Below are positions 9,535-21,320 of a DNA stretch of 64,000 bases, one piece after another (the stretch's first letter is position 1; each line of letters starts with the position of its first letter). Made by a program: the position numbers and the translations under genes. The notes beneath the pieces were generated by a model. The model had not been told where the DNA came from. It saw only the letters and a program-made list of their open reading frames with translations, and made no database searches. The stretch is from Argyresthia goedartella (Eukaryota; Arthropoda; Insecta; Lepidoptera; Argyresthiidae): NCBI GenBank assembly GCA_949825045.1, contig OX463810.1:37706201-37770200 (forward strand). Direction: 5' to 3'.

Positions 9535-11530
9535 CCCCTACCACCGGCAGCCGGCGCCCGCGCCTAACTCCGACTCTGACCTACACAACGCTGATCTTCA
9601 CCCAGAAAAGTAACCGCAGTGACGGGTGATCGTAAATAACATTTTAGAGGGACTATTTCGTACTGATTAGTGATCTGCCGGACGGAATAGATTTTAATGA
9701 TTGCTTTTAGCACATAGGTTAACAGTTTTTAATTAGGCGTAGGACCGGTAGGGCGGCCGGTACAGTTAAAGGCACATGGGAGGACCTGTTTACAGCACTG
9801 CTTGCATTTTGGCAGAGTGCAGTGCCCTCGATTGCGGTTTCATAAGCACCGCCGCGGGGTGCGCACATGCGTTTCTACTTACGACTTATGTAATCGATGT
9901 AATGGTCGTGATTTACACTTATTGTAAGCTTATTGAACTGCGAGACATTGACTTTGCTGCAAGCCGCATTTTCGATTTCCGTGTATACTCTTTGCGTTTG
10001 TTTTCGAGGAGATGATTACTTTTATAGCGATTTGTTGCATCGTTAAATTAATTGCTTCGTATTTTATTAGGGTACTTATGAATAAAACTTGCACATATGT
10101 ACAAGTATGGGTACAACCTTGTGGTCTAGCTGCACATCGTATCCTATTTGAAAAGATGTGATCTAAGGAATATCCTGCTCATAATCTCACTCGTAGATTA
10201 TACGCTAGTGGTTCTGTAAGAACAGTAGCCGTCGCTTACAAGCGATAATGATTACAATCCGCCAATAAATAACACTGCAGCAAACTTGCCCCCATTTCCA
10301 CCGTATTTTCCCTCAATCAAAAATCGCGATCGACAAAAAATATATATCAAGTAACTTGATTGCAAAAATGCGACCTGAAGACGAGAACAGACAGAAAAAG
10401 GCATTTTTGGCCAATCTCGAAACTGGACGCTTCGCTCGCTCGGTCAGTCATGTATTGTTTTACATGCATGATGTTTGATAATGACAATGTTTACGCATGT
10501 CTAACGCTCCTGCCGCTACCATGAGAGTCATCCAAAGCATCCGATTTTAGCCATCAAACTCCTTAATCGAGATTGTAATGAAGAATATAGAAATCCGTCG
10601 ACAGACGAAGGAGATAGCATATAACCATGAATACTCAAATAGAAGCGCGACGTTAGAATAAACCTCGACTTTTTCCGTTCAAGCAAACGGTCGTGGTGGG
10701 CGCATCGTGGCCAAGAAAGCATGAAAGTATCTGGAATTCAAACCTAGCCTAACTTACTAAAGCTAAGTGACATCTATCCCCCTGATTCCTCCTGACCTAT
10801 CACATTATTTTTATTGCCTGCAATAAATCCAATCAAATATTTTTAAAACTTCACATAATCCTACATCAATAAACTTTCTCTGTCAGTATGTATTCGAACA
10901 CTTTCTTGCAGATCACTTTTTCTTTCTAATCATAAATAAGAGTCGCATCGACCGGTCATTGAACATTAATAAACACAATGGTGACAGGATCGATATGTCT
11001 CGCGGAGTTAAGACGAGAGAGCTCAAAAAACGCGCATAGACATAGAACGTAGAGAGCAGGAGGCTATTTTCGCACAATATCACCACTCGATAAAATGGCA
11101 GATATCGAGTGATTCCCATACAAAATCACTCGATATATTTTATCGACAATAGTCGATATCCGTATTCAATAGAACGCGCGAGAATCACCCCCAGATCACA
11201 GACACAGCCCAAGCTCAAGACAAATTCCAGCTTTCTCTCTTTTTTGTATTGTTTCGTGTTGCGTCAGACCCATTTTATGTATTTTTATTACATGGTGTCA
11301 GGGCACAAATGTCCACCAGTAATTCAACTTATGGGGCTTGGCAGCAGCAAATTGGTTGTCAATGACCTAGTTCATCAAAAACACACTCAGTCAGCAATGT
11401 GCGAAGTGGCAATGCCCTTCGTTATTTATCGTTGACAATTGATTAATATTTAAGTACCTCACTATCTTATTTTAAGCTCTCTTTCGCCGATGACTCATAC
11501 AATATTTTACTGCTTAGAAGTACCAACTTA
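9535..11530. other. Upstream region of the silk-like gene, no gene recognised
   Basis: No conserved coding frame is seen. A small fold-back near 11101-11137 (atatcgagtgatt and its reverse complement) is followed by related sequence. Regulatory elements of the silk-like gene are likely near its promoter, but none can be identified by eye. Confidence 0.3.
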
Positions 11531-11538
11531 AATCGTGT

Positions 11539-12023
11539 ATATGTCGCAGTTAGTTGGTTAAATCAGACACTTAACTAACTCTCTAGACCGTTAATTAAAT
11601 ACCGACGTTTAACCAATTCCCGAAAATTCCGTCAGACAAGTGAGCGAACGAAATGTTTAACGAGTATTCTAAACGTTGCTAGGCAACAAGACATATACAA
11701 TATAAATATTTTTATGTGTACCTACTTAAGTTTATGTTTTGGGTATTTTTGTTTCGTTTCGTTTGTTTGTTCGCTTCGCTCACCCACTTTACCCATCACC
11801 TAAGCTACCGCAATGTTTTTCCCTGATATAAGCTGTGCAAATCAGCTGTTGTCGTGACGCCATCTTGTTTTCCAACACGCCGGCTTTCGGTAAGACAGAT
11901 TGTACCTTTTCGACGATGCTTAATTGAAATCAAACTGCTAGTGACTTGGTTAAACGTCGTTATTTCATTAACGGTCTAGAGAGTTAGTTACGTGTCTGAT
12001 TTAACGAACCAACTGCGACATAT
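11539..12023. mobile_element. MITE with about 78-bp terminal inverted repeats
   Basis: The left arm 11539-11617 begins atatgtcgcagttagttggt. It is about 90% identical by eye to the reverse complement of 11946-12023, which ends ctgcgacatat. Both arms carry the internal block ctaactctctagaccgttaa. The 330-bp interior has no coding frame. Long arms and no open frame indicate a non-autonomous DNA transposon. Confidence 0.8.
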
Positions 12024-12709
12024 GCAGTGACATCGATTAATTACCCTCTCGATTCAAAACAGAATCGAGATCGGGTATCGAGTTCATGTTCCGTCAGAAA
12101 CTCTCACTCAATCTAGTTTCGTCTACACGTTTCGTCTCTAAAACCCGATTTTGGATAATTGATTTTGGCAACATAATGAAAGTAGGGGAACGGCAACGTG
12201 TGTAATTGCATTTTTTTTTCAAGTTTATTAATCCTAAAATCCGGTAAGCAATGGTCAAATTAAGAGTCATGTGATACTGATTGAAAGAAATCTGATATTT
12301 GGGATATTGTAAGATGATATCTGAAAGGGAAAGTAAATACTTTCGGCTAATCGCAGACAAAAAATCTCGTCATAGATAGTGATGAATGATGGAACTGGAA
12401 ACAGACTAACAAACAACTCCAGAGCAAATAAGCTATATCCATTCTAAGCAAGATCATGGCCCAAATGAAGGGCAACGAAATTGTGGAGTTTTCTACATGT
12501 CACGGTCACGTTACGAGTTCACGACTCACGTGTACAATCTTCGGGGAACCTATATACCTACCTACATTTGGTCTTAATGAATGTAACATGGAACATACGT
12601 AAGCTCATATAAATAACAATTTTATATTACAACGATCAAGAATACCAACAAAAAAATATAATGTAGGTACAAACTTCGCAGTTACTTTAACGATATAAAA
12701 ATATGCTAA

Positions 12710-12968
12710 TTAACTAAGTTGCTTGTTGCAGGTTTTCCAGCGCTCGCTGGTCATAGCCCCCACTCCCGGGTCAAGGACCGCTATCCCGAAAAGGCTGCTC
12801 GGTAATTGGAACGATAAATCTCTCCCCTTCCGGGCCCTTCCAGTTTCAGTTGTCTTCCCGTGGCTCGGGTTACTTAAACGGACGTGTAATGTGACGCTCG
12901 CAACCCGCCAATTAGGCGTGTCCGATAAAAACAAATATCCCCTCGAATATGCTCGAACCGCCAACTAA
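12710..12968. other. GC-richer island open on both strands, unknown
   Basis: An 81-codon plus-strand frame and an 84-codon minus-strand frame overlap here, in a segment richer in GC than its flanks. The plus frame is preceded by a good acceptor (gcttgttgcag ending 12731). Neither translation resembles a family I know. It could be an untranslated or lineage-specific exon, or a chance result of base composition. Confidence 0.2.
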
Positions 12969-13259
12969 AGCTGAAGTCGATTTTATTAACTTTTTAAATT
13001 AATTCGGTGTCGTTTGGTGAAGCGGTTCAATGTAAATAAAGAGGGGAAATGATTTCTTTGCGAACTGTTGTTCGGTACTTATTAAACAATCTCTTTGTAT
13101 GTAGGTAGGTTCGAGATAATCTGAAGATTAATCCCAAAATTGTAGGTAAAAATTAAAATTACTATCACTTTCATACGTTATTATCTGCAACTAGGTGTCG
13201 TCGGGATTGTACATACTACTACTAACGGTCATCCATCACAATATATATTGTATGGGTCT

Positions 13260-13364
13260 TACTTATCACAAAAAAATAAACTCCTGTTCAACACTTGTTT
13301 AAAGGCAAAAATGTATGGGATTTGCCATTTGTTTTGAGGTTAAACTATATTTTTTCGTAGTAGG
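13260..13364. repeat. Second copy of the TTACCACAAAAA MITE
   Basis: It shares with 3260-3368 the left end (atcacaaaaaaataaac), the middle (gttcaacacttgtttaaa, then aaaatgtatgggattt) and a T-rich right end. It is more diverged than the copy at 3260. Confidence 0.55.
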
Positions 13365-13447
13365 TGAAGTTGAATTTGAATTTCGAGATCTAAAAAGTGG
13401 CGACTTTATTTTACGTTACATCTATCGGATGAAGGGGTATCCTTCCT

Positions 13448-13890
13448 GTAACTTTAAAACGTAAACTAGCCGATATGTGTATCCTGCCTATCCTAACCTA
13501 CGGTGCTCAGACTTGGTCTCTGACCGACCACCAGAAGTTGGTCTCAAGGTTTGCCAGCGAGCCATGGAGACCAGCATTTTAAATGTTCGAAGGACGGATC
13601 ACGTCAGGAACACGGCGCTGCGCTCCATGACTGGCATTGCTGACGAAGGTGTGCAGACCGCCAAGCTGAAATGGAACTGCGCCGGCCATGTCTGACGGAT
13701 TTACCCTGACAGGGACGAACATCGTCAATGAATGGGTGCTACAAGGCGGACGCCGGCGAAGGTGCAGACCGAGGCGGGGATGGCGGGACGACCTCGATAA
13801 GTTTCTGCCGGGGTGGACGGACGTGGCCCAGGATAGAGAATTGTGGTTGCAACATGGGGAGGCCATTGTCCAGCGGTGGAAAGCTTAACG
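13448..13890 (+). pseudogene. RTE-type LINE C-terminal relic
   Basis: Three frames must be joined to follow the protein. ILPILTYGAQTWSLT (about 13481-13525) continues after a shift as VCQRAMETSILNVRRTDHVR and LRSMTGIADEGVQTAKLKW. After a second break come WVLQGGRRRRCRPRRGWRDD and finally GEAIVQRWKA. These blocks match the region after the reverse transcriptase in RTE-clade LINEs common in insects (Y-AQTW, R-RGRP--RWRD). The 3' end is an A-run at 13896. Two frameshifts and missing upstream domains make it a dead 5'-truncated copy. Confidence 0.8.
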
Positions 13891-14093
13891 GCTACAAAAA
13901 AAAAAACGCCTCAAGTTTTCGGCGAGTTGTTTTACCGCCTCGGAATAGAAAAAATCGGTAACTAACGCCCGCCTGCTACTACGAACGCGAATAAATCAAT
14001 ACAATCTGAATTTGACATCACCATATAAAATTATATGTTATGCATGACATGATTTGCCACAGTTATTCAGAGAAGAGTTTTGACTCGCAAATT

Positions 14094-14765
14094 TTTAGGG
14101 TTCCTTACCCAACGGGACCGCATTACTAAGCCTCCGCTGTCAGTCTGTCTACGGTTCACCAGATAGAGCCCGCTAGCGGACTGGTGAACCGTAGACAGTT
14201 GTTTTTTTACAGAATGTGTATTTCTACTGCCGCTAGAGCTACAATCAATGAACAACGCGAGATTTTACAAATTAAAGGGGGGCCCCACACAAGAGACGTG
14301 TTTAAATAACCCATGCGATATAACAAATCATATCATCATTAAAATATGATCGCAGATTTCGCGGCCAATCTCTAAATGGTTGTGGTGACGCAATTGGTTT
14401 GAAATTGGTTGCGCATGTTGAGGATTGTTGGTTCTAACTTAAACACTCTTCTGTATATTAAATCATTTTATTAAATAAACATAAAAAATTTTGGAAACAA
14501 TTTTCTAGCATTGATTTTTCTCTATATTAAAGTGACATGGTGACAACAACATTCTTTTTTATATATTCAAAAATAGAAAATTAATAAGTAAGTAAATATA
14601 TTAAATTAAAACCTTGACAGCGCAATCTTTAAATTCTGGATGAGAATCCACGTTCGGACATAATATTATTGTCTTTTTTAATTTGATATTTTTAGTGCTT
14701 AATTTTTCTTGTACGATGGTACGGAACCCTTCGTGTGCCAGTCTAATCTGCAATTGGCCGATTTT
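14094..14765. repeat. Broken copy of a high-copy lepidopteran repeat
   Basis: Parts of the 'agggttcc...gggaccc-attactaagcctccgctgtc...' repeat are seen near 14097-14150. The matching 'acggtacggaacccttcgtgtg' end lies near 14716-14740, with sequence 'ttaaaggggggccccacacaagagacgtgttt' type material between. Compare the fuller copy at 37790-38125. No coding capacity; the class is unknown. Confidence 0.5.
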
Positions 14766-15483
14766 TATTTGATTCCTGCAGCGTTAAGTCAAACGAATTG
14801 ATACCTAAACGGTGGCGAGTGGCGGCAATAAAATTTCCGTTCCGAAAGTAAAACATTATTTTACATTTTACTCAGTTTGGATAACACGGTTATCTAAACA
14901 GAGGAGATACCTCTCTCTCTCTCTGTGTTATACTTCTCGTATACTGTATAATAACCTCTATAAAATTTTCAAAATGTGCTCACATTAATACAACTGCATA
15001 CAAGATAAAAAAGCCATTTAAATCCCTCCGCGGATAAAATTGAGAAGATAAAAATATGTAGGTAGGTTAGTTAGTGAGGCCTCGATAAAAACGAAATTAA
15101 TTATAAGTATAACTTATTATGCTAATTTTGAGATAACTTTGTAAGTAATCTGAATAAGTAAGCGACGATTTATTATTTACTCATAACGACAAATCTGTAG
15201 ATCCTTATCATATTTAGAAATATATACCTACCTATAGGTACTAAGTAGGTACCGAATACTGCTAAGAATTTATGAATATACCGTTACGCAAACATGCAGG
15301 CAAAGATTTTGTTTATCTAGTGCTTTTCTAGGAAGATATCGGTCCCAAAATTTTGAGAATAATTTTTAACTTCCTAATATTAAAATACGGTCCAAATGAC
15401 TCTCGCAAGCAGTATCCACATACGAACATTAACAGGAAATTAGTATTCCCACCAAATTTTCAATCCTGTCAACGCTACCATAC

Positions 15484-15683
15484 ATAATAATAATACCTTG
15501 GGCACTAATTTACACACATTGATCTAGCTCCAAACTAGGATTCTCTGAATCTTGAGTACTATACAACGATACACATACATAAATGATAAATATTATACTT
15601 CGATAGATAAACAACCACGACTAGGGTACAAACATCCGTTCTCATCAAACAAATATTTGCCCCCACCGGGACTCGAACCGAAC
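15484..15683 (-). mobile_element. tRNA-derived SINE, 5'-truncated
   Basis: Read on the minus strand, it begins in the T-arm (cggttcgagtcccggtgggg) and continues through the same body as the SINE at 28355-28615: gcaaatatttgtttgatgag, acggatgtttgtaccctag, and the ending with 'gatcaatgtgtgtaaatta'. The A-box half is missing. Confidence 0.85.
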
Positions 15684-15713
15684 ATGTTTGTGATTAAATT
15701 AAACATATCATAA

Positions 15714-15818
15714 ATAGCAGTCTTATTTTGTATAGTAAGACCGCTGTCAAATTCTTTTGGTTTTAGAAAAGTATTTTATATATCAACATATCATTACTAT
15801 ACAAAATAAGACTGCTAT
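15714..15818. mobile_element. 105-bp hairpin element carrying a copied tRNA trailer
   Basis: Perfect 24-bp inverted arms (15714-15737 and 15795-15818; atagcagtcttattttgtat and its complement) enclose 57 bases. Of these, 15740-15791 are a perfect 52-base reverse-complement copy of 15991-16042. The source segment comprises the last nine bases of the tRNA-Leu gene, its 3' trailer and its pol III terminator. The arms themselves are unrelated to the tRNA. This looks like a short TIR element that captured neighbouring sequence, or a product of template switching during replication. Confidence 0.75.
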
Positions 15819-16033
15819 AGTTTAAATACAACACCGCAAAAGCGTGAGCATGCCGAATATTTCATTGGTTTTCGAATGTATTACGTATTAACAAGCGGCT
15901 GTCGTGTCGTCAACAAGGTGATATGTTTGAAATTAGAAGCCAGGTATAAATGGTAAAGATGTGTTAGATATACAACAATAAAAAAAAATTATATGTTGAT
16001 ATATAAAATACTTTTCTAAAACCAAAAGAATTT

Positions 16034-16112
16034 GACAGCGGTGGGATTCGAACCCACGCCCTTTCGGACTGGTGCCTAAAACCAGCGCCTTAGACCACTC
16101 GGCCACGCTGCC
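16034..16112 (-). tRNA. tRNA-Leu (anticodon TAG)
   Basis: On the minus strand, the 7-bp acceptor stem is GGCAGCG with CGCTGTC (one G-T pair). The D-arm is GCCGAGTGGTCTAAGGC, the anticodon arm CTGGT-TTTAGGC-ACCAG with anticodon TAG, and the T-arm GTGGG-TTCGAAT-CCCAC. The variable arm (11 bases, TCCGAAAGGGC) identifies a class II tRNA but is a little short. A-box and B-box promoter sequences are intact. A TTTT pol III terminator lies 6 bases past the 3' end (16024-16027). No SINE body follows it, so this is a real gene rather than a tRNA-derived repeat. Confidence 0.9.
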
Positions 16113-16365
16113 TCTGACAGAGTTGTCTGAAATAGACTTACCGTATCGAAAACAACATTCGTTACACAACATGCATAATAGTGACGTCATGACTTCTCTT
16201 CCTACCATAGACAATTATTTTTTTCATTAAAGAAGGCCATGATTTATTATATAGAAGGTTCTATTGTGTACTCTCTACAAATATCCTAAAGAATCGGTAG
16301 CAGGCGAAATACGTAGAAGCTAGTCGACGAATTTTACTTATATTAATAGGTAGCTGAGAGCGGTA

Positions 16366-16640
16366 AATAAAAGAGAGTTCCGTGGTTTCACGCTTGCTTC
16401 TCACACAGGAGATGCAGGTTCGATTCCTGACCATGTGTCAATGAGATAATTATTTTATCTTAAGTACATTATACGAACGTTCTAACGGTGATGGAAAACA
16501 TCGTGAGGAAACCTTCACTACTCCATGGGTTAGCCCCCTTTCAAGCAAAATGGAGTATTGAATAACTGGCTCAGTGGGCACAATTGTGCCTTTGCCACCC
16601 CGTATGGGAAAAGGCGTGACGCTATGTTATGTTATTAATA
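16366..16640 (+). mobile_element. tRNA-derived SINE (tail gcgtgacgctatgttatgtt)
   Basis: The head resembles a tRNA: gttccgtggtttcacgcttg, then a B-box (ggttcgattcc, 16417-16427). The body includes atcgtgaggaaaccttcact and ends with ccgtatgggaaaaggcgtga and a TTATG-type tail. A copy of the tail alone lies at about 41086-41140. Confidence 0.8.
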
Positions 16641-16649
16641 GGTAGCCAT

Positions 16650-17045
16650 AAGAGCACCGTGGTCTAGCGGTTTGGCACTTGCATCTCACGCAGGAGATGC
16701 AGGTTTGAATCCTGTGCTGACATTTATGTACCAATGATATTAGTAATTTATCAAGTTCATTATCGGACGTTCCGTGTTCCGGATAACACGTTAAGCTGTA
16801 GGGCCCGGCTACCATCGGTACTTGGTAAAAAGGCCCGGTTACAGCGTCCGTGTCACTGACGTAATAAGGTTGAATTTAGATTGGGCCTCCCCGGGCCTTT
16901 TATTTTGTGAAGACTAGTCGTAAGACTCCTCCATCGCCCTGCACTGTGGCAGCGTGGTAAGGCTCAATTTCGCTAGTATACGGGTAAAGTCCTGTGCCCC
17001 TCGGGACATTAGTGGGCTACATTATTAGGTATTGACGATGGCTAT
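16650..17045 (+). mobile_element. tRNA-derived SINE, second family
   Basis: The tRNA-like head starts agcaccgtggtctagcggtt and has a B-box variant (ggtttgaatcc). The body has cggacgttccgtgttccgga, and the 3' part has ggcagcgtggtaaggctcaa and cctcgggacattagtgggct, ending ACATTATT. The same body and end recur at 51169-51526. It sits directly behind the SINE at 16366. Confidence 0.8.
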
Positions 17046-20000
17046 CCTCTTTTAAGCTAACTCAATACATACACATGGTACTCGTGGATAGGCGAGAGGG
17101 ACGCTGAGAGCACAAATAAAACTTAATAAAACGACATTTCATATGATTTATTTGTATATTTAAGTGTAAAGTATTTATTTACAAGATGGACATCCATACT
17201 TTATGCCTATCCAAAAATTTTGCGGACTTTCCGCTTTCCTAAAAAGGTTTTTTTATTGACCTATGAATCCTGAATTACCTACATGATTTTAAAGTTAAAA
17301 TAAGAAAAATATGTCGGAATAAGACCAAATGAATACCATGGTGTTCGCTATGGATATAAACAAATTGTTGTCGAAAATTAATGCTTTCATCCCACCTTAA
17401 ACTATTTTAAAATAAAATAAGTTATACATTTTTTTTACTTAGTCAAAAATCTTAATGGTTAGGCAATGGCGTTTGAAAGAGTCTCAATTACCTGCTGTCT
17501 TCTGTTCACATTTTTTTTTCAAAATGGCGTACAGTACATTTAGGTAAATGAAATACTTAAAAACCCCTTTGTGATGTCATTCTATTTGTCATTCTGCTAT
17601 TATCCACACAGTTTATGCTCTCACAGCAAAATGTTATCTTGTCGTAAAATCTACTTAGCGTTTTGTATAAATTACACACATTACTTACCCTCTAAAGAAT
17701 TTACAAGATACATTTACAGTTCCTTAAACTATTTGAGCTGTACTGCTCACTACTGTTAGTGCTATTACAGGGTTCACATACAATGTTACAAATAGGAATG
17801 TTTAAAATGAGAGATTTCCATTGTAATTTTATTAACACAGTTCAAATATTGTAATTTTAATCAGCCCAAAAACAATTAAGGCCAAAAAATTATATTGAGA
17901 AACTTTTAGCAAATAAAACGCAAAGCGAAAATACGCGAGGTCGATTATAATTACAACCAATATGTGTTAATTGATTACAGTTGATGTTTATGAATTTGAA
18001 CAAAAGCTTGGTGCTGTACACTAGCTTTCTCCAGAAACATGTGCAGCAGTGTTCTCGGTAAGTATAGGTCGTTGTTTGGGAAATAATCTAGACATTATGC
18101 CTGTTCTTTTGTTGAAGCTGTTGAAGCTGTTGAAGCTTATCCACAACACTTCTTTTCTCCGAGGCTGTTCACGAATATGGGAAAGGGAACCAGTTAAGAT
18201 TTTTCCATAGAGCCTGGCATAGTGTCTCGAAACTTTTTCTCGAAATCTTTAAACCTCTACATAAATATTCTTAGCTCTCTACATGCGACATGATATTATT
18301 AATTTTCAACTGGTTTGCATATAAAATTGGCTTGTTGATTGTGTTTGCGACACATTTGAATATAATTCTACCTACTTACAGTTGGTAATAATAAAGCATG
18401 TCTACAGTTCATATAATATGTTATGCGTGATGTTGATAAACAATTCGTAATTTCCATTTAAATAATTTAATTGACTTATATCATAGCTATGGAACAAGTT
18501 TCTGAAGTAAATAAAATATACCCCACTACCATACATAATAGAGATTGATCAATCCAGCGATGTTAATTTTTTAAGCATGATATATTAACATAAAATCATG
18601 GCGCATCAAAGATAGGAAATCATACAGAGGTACACAATATTGCATACATTTCCGGTGTGTGGAATTGAAAGGTTTTAATTATTTTCGTGACCGAAATAGA
18701 AAACAGTTAAAAGTAATCACAATCTTTAATAAACTTAAGCCATAAACGTAAAATAAACTAACCAAATGAGTTATATGTCAATTCCTCCATCTATTCATAA
18801 TTCATAGCCTTGAGTGACAATATATTGTCAAATATATATAAAAAGATGTCTCATATTAAATGGCACCTAATCTGAAAACCTCATTGTAGATGGCGCTGGG
18901 TAGTCGGAGGCCTCGGGTAAACGAAACTCTTTGTACTCTCTATTAGAGGCTGTCTATCTGTCAAACACGTCAAATTCCATTTACTTCGTCTTTTAATATA
19001 ACTCGTGCTAACTAAGGTAAATTTTGCCAGTGACAACTGTCTTCTGTTGAGAGATCATGTGATCTGTATCTGAACATAACCTCAGATGAATGAAACTCTT
19101 TGCCTCCAACTTCTTCAGCGATATCAAACGGGAGCACAGGTGGGTATAGGTGCCGTTGCCGAGCTATTGAGATGCACAAACGATACCAATTGCTGATACC
19201 TTTCAAATGCAAGAATAATAAATAACTACAAAATTATATAAGCCGTAAAAATAAAAATATTTAAAACTTCGATGACGCCGTATTCGTATTATTATCACGA
19301 AAACCTTTGTGGAAGCGAATCTCATAATTACAAATAGTATTGATTCTTATTATAGTCTTGATCCATACAAATTCTAGTCTAAGTTGTCGTAGTTTTTTCT
19401 CTATTACAAACAGCAAGTAATTTACATAAGAAGTTATATGTTATTCTTGATTCTTTGATGGATGGCATCAAAGTTAGGGTATGGAGGTATCCCAATAATA
19501 TTACTTCACATTTAATAAGTAATAATAAGCTTATTGGAAGCTCCATAGCAGCCTGCTTGTTCTCGTCACTTTCATAGCAGCCTGCTTGTTCTCGTCACTT
19601 TCATAAGTTAGAAATCAAGTGTTTTGGAACGATTGAACCGATATATATTATAACATGCTTAGATCGTTTTTCTTGCTTTATTCGTGAGAATAAGATGCAA
19701 TTACTCAACCATGTAATAGTGTTACATTTTATAAAGATTCATGGCATTAGAACTGTCTTCAATGATTTTGATTCAGACCGCATGATATTTTCCGTTCCAA
19801 TCTACGTAATTTCTAAAATATTCAAGCTCATCTAAATATCCCTAGGCCATGGACCCTGGCAAGCGTGGTAGCTACTATAATATACATAGGGCTTCTATTA
19901 GGCAAATATACAATTGAATACGAAGCAGATGGCACATTAATTTATTACAGACAATGTATTATCTCGCTTTCAGACTCTACGATTACTTTAGATTCTACAG

Positions 20001-20462
20001 TGTAGAACATTGATATTTACCAGTTTTATAACGACAACAGAAGTTGGTCATACACAGTTATGTTATAAGATGAGAAATATTGAATGGTCGTTCGTATAAG
20101 TTTTTACAATACTTCTACCTAATACCGTCCGTAGATGAAACGGACAGGGCATTAAAATGATAAACAATATCGAGTAATAGCGTCAATACCGGGTCAATCA
20201 AATCGTAAAATTATTTACGCGGTTTGTAACACGGTACACATTCGTCCATCGACCAAGTATCAAATTATTCGAAACAAAATTAGATTCTATCATTTCGAGC
20301 TCAGAACAAATTACGCCACGTTAAAAAGATTTGTGAACACGTTATGCGTGTATAGGAACGCAAAAGTCAAAATAAAATGCTGGCCGGTCGAGGGTTGCAT
20401 TACTGCAGTCTCGATCAGTTCGTCGACTAGTAAACACGTGGCAGCGTTTGTTCCGGCTCGTC
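17046..20462. other. Gene-poor stretch, possible syndecan 3' UTR
   Basis: Few interspersed repeats are visible compared with the flanks. The syndecan stop at 20463 is followed, on the minus strand, by this AT-rich DNA. Minus-strand AATAAA hexamers occur at several places, for example near 17145-17180. A long 3' UTR reaching that area is possible but not shown. A perfect 29-bp tandem duplication lies at 19544-19601. Confidence 0.3.
19544..19604. repeat. 29-bp tandem duplication
   Basis: Two identical adjacent units begin catagcagcctgcttgttct (19544 and 19573), followed by four bases of a third. Confidence 0.85.
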
Positions 20463-20635
20463 TCACGCGTAGAACTCGCGGTTGTTGTGTCCCTTGCCGT
20501 AGGAGGCGGCGGCGGGGCTGCGCTTGGGCTCGTCGAGCGCGTAGGAGCCCTCGTCCTTCTTGCGCATGCGGTACACGATGAACATCACCACGAGGATCGC
20601 GCACAGCAGACCGACTACCGCGCCGCCGATCACAG
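20463..20635 (-). CDS. Sdc: Syndecan, last exon (transmembrane and cytoplasmic tail)
   Basis: Read on the minus strand, it starts after acceptor tttgcag. The first two bases complete an Ala codon split with the exon ending at 27892. It encodes [20 protein letters not shown], the single transmembrane helix with a GG-x3-G dimerisation motif, then [20 protein letters not shown] and a variable stretch ending NNREFYA and [13 protein letters not shown] is the conserved C1 segment of syndecans and EFYA is the invariant C2 PDZ-binding tail. Together they identify a type I transmembrane heparan sulfate proteoglycan that acts as co-receptor at the cell surface. All spliced phases agree across the four exons; 235 residues of the protein lie in this window. 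Confidence 0.97.
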
Positions 20636-20884
20636 CTGCAAATGTCGAGAAAAAAAACGTTATTAGTGAAATCGGTCAAGTGCGGGTCGGACTCGCACAC
20701 AAAGGGTTCCGTAGTATCCTTCAAAAAAACTTAACGACTAAAAAAATACAAAAAAATCGCTTCGAATCGAGTTTGCTTTCGAATTTTCGATACCAGTCCC
20801 TACAGATTGCGGATCCGACGTCAAATCAATTGCGCCAGCGACGACGATGATGAATGCCGCATTTGTGTGATTTTTGGTAATACC

Positions 20885-21102
20885 AGGAATAACATAACAT
20901 AACATTTACATACAGTCACATACATTGCTACTGGCCTCACACTAGGATAACCTGTGCCGTGGGAACCAGAAACAGCGTCGTCACAAACATGTAAACATAC
21001 AAGACCTGGGGCTTATTTTCCTTCCTTCCCAGCCGGAATTCGAACCCGAGACCTCTTGCTTGGGGGGCATAGCTTCGCCCGCAGCACCACAGAGGTCGCC
21101 AC
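20885..21102 (-). mobile_element. tRNA-derived SINE, third family
   Basis: On the minus strand the head is ggcgacctctgtggtgctgc, with a B-box ggttcgaattcc (about 21035-21046). The body is gtgtgaggccagtagcaatg and the tail is a run of TTATG units (20890-20905). It is inserted in the last syndecan intron just behind the terminal exon. Confidence 0.75.
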
Positions 21103-21320
21103 ACTTCACTTGTGTGGGGTCCCCCTTTAATTAGTAAAATCTCGTGTAGTTCGTTTCTTTGTAGCTGCAGCGGCAGCAGAAATACACGTTATGTGAAAAA
21201 TTCTACATCCTACCTATAGGTAGGACGGACGTCTGCTGACGGACTAATGGACGGACAGACAGACAGCGGAGGCCTAGTAATAGGGTCCTGTTGCACCCTT
21301 CGGGTATGGCACCCCTAAAA
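21103..21320. repeat. Fragment of the high-copy GGGTTCCGTA repeat
   Basis: It contains 'tgtgtggggtccccctttaa', the tract 'agacagacagcggaggccta' and 'gggtcctgttgcacccttcg'. These are the reverse-oriented counterparts of blocks in the copy at 37580-38125. Confidence 0.6.

Noticed and set aside
9339..9629. Plus-strand frames of 96 and 74 codons upstream of the silk-like gene
   Set aside because: They overlap the signal-peptide exon and core promoter on the other strand and have no recognisable product.
16650..16720. tRNA gene with B-box ggtttgaatcc
   Set aside because: The body and 3' end are repeated at 51169-51526, so it is a SINE head.
20311..20724. 137-codon minus-strand Arg-rich frame
   Set aside because: It is out of frame with the syndecan transmembrane and cytoplasmic coding sequence of the same bases.
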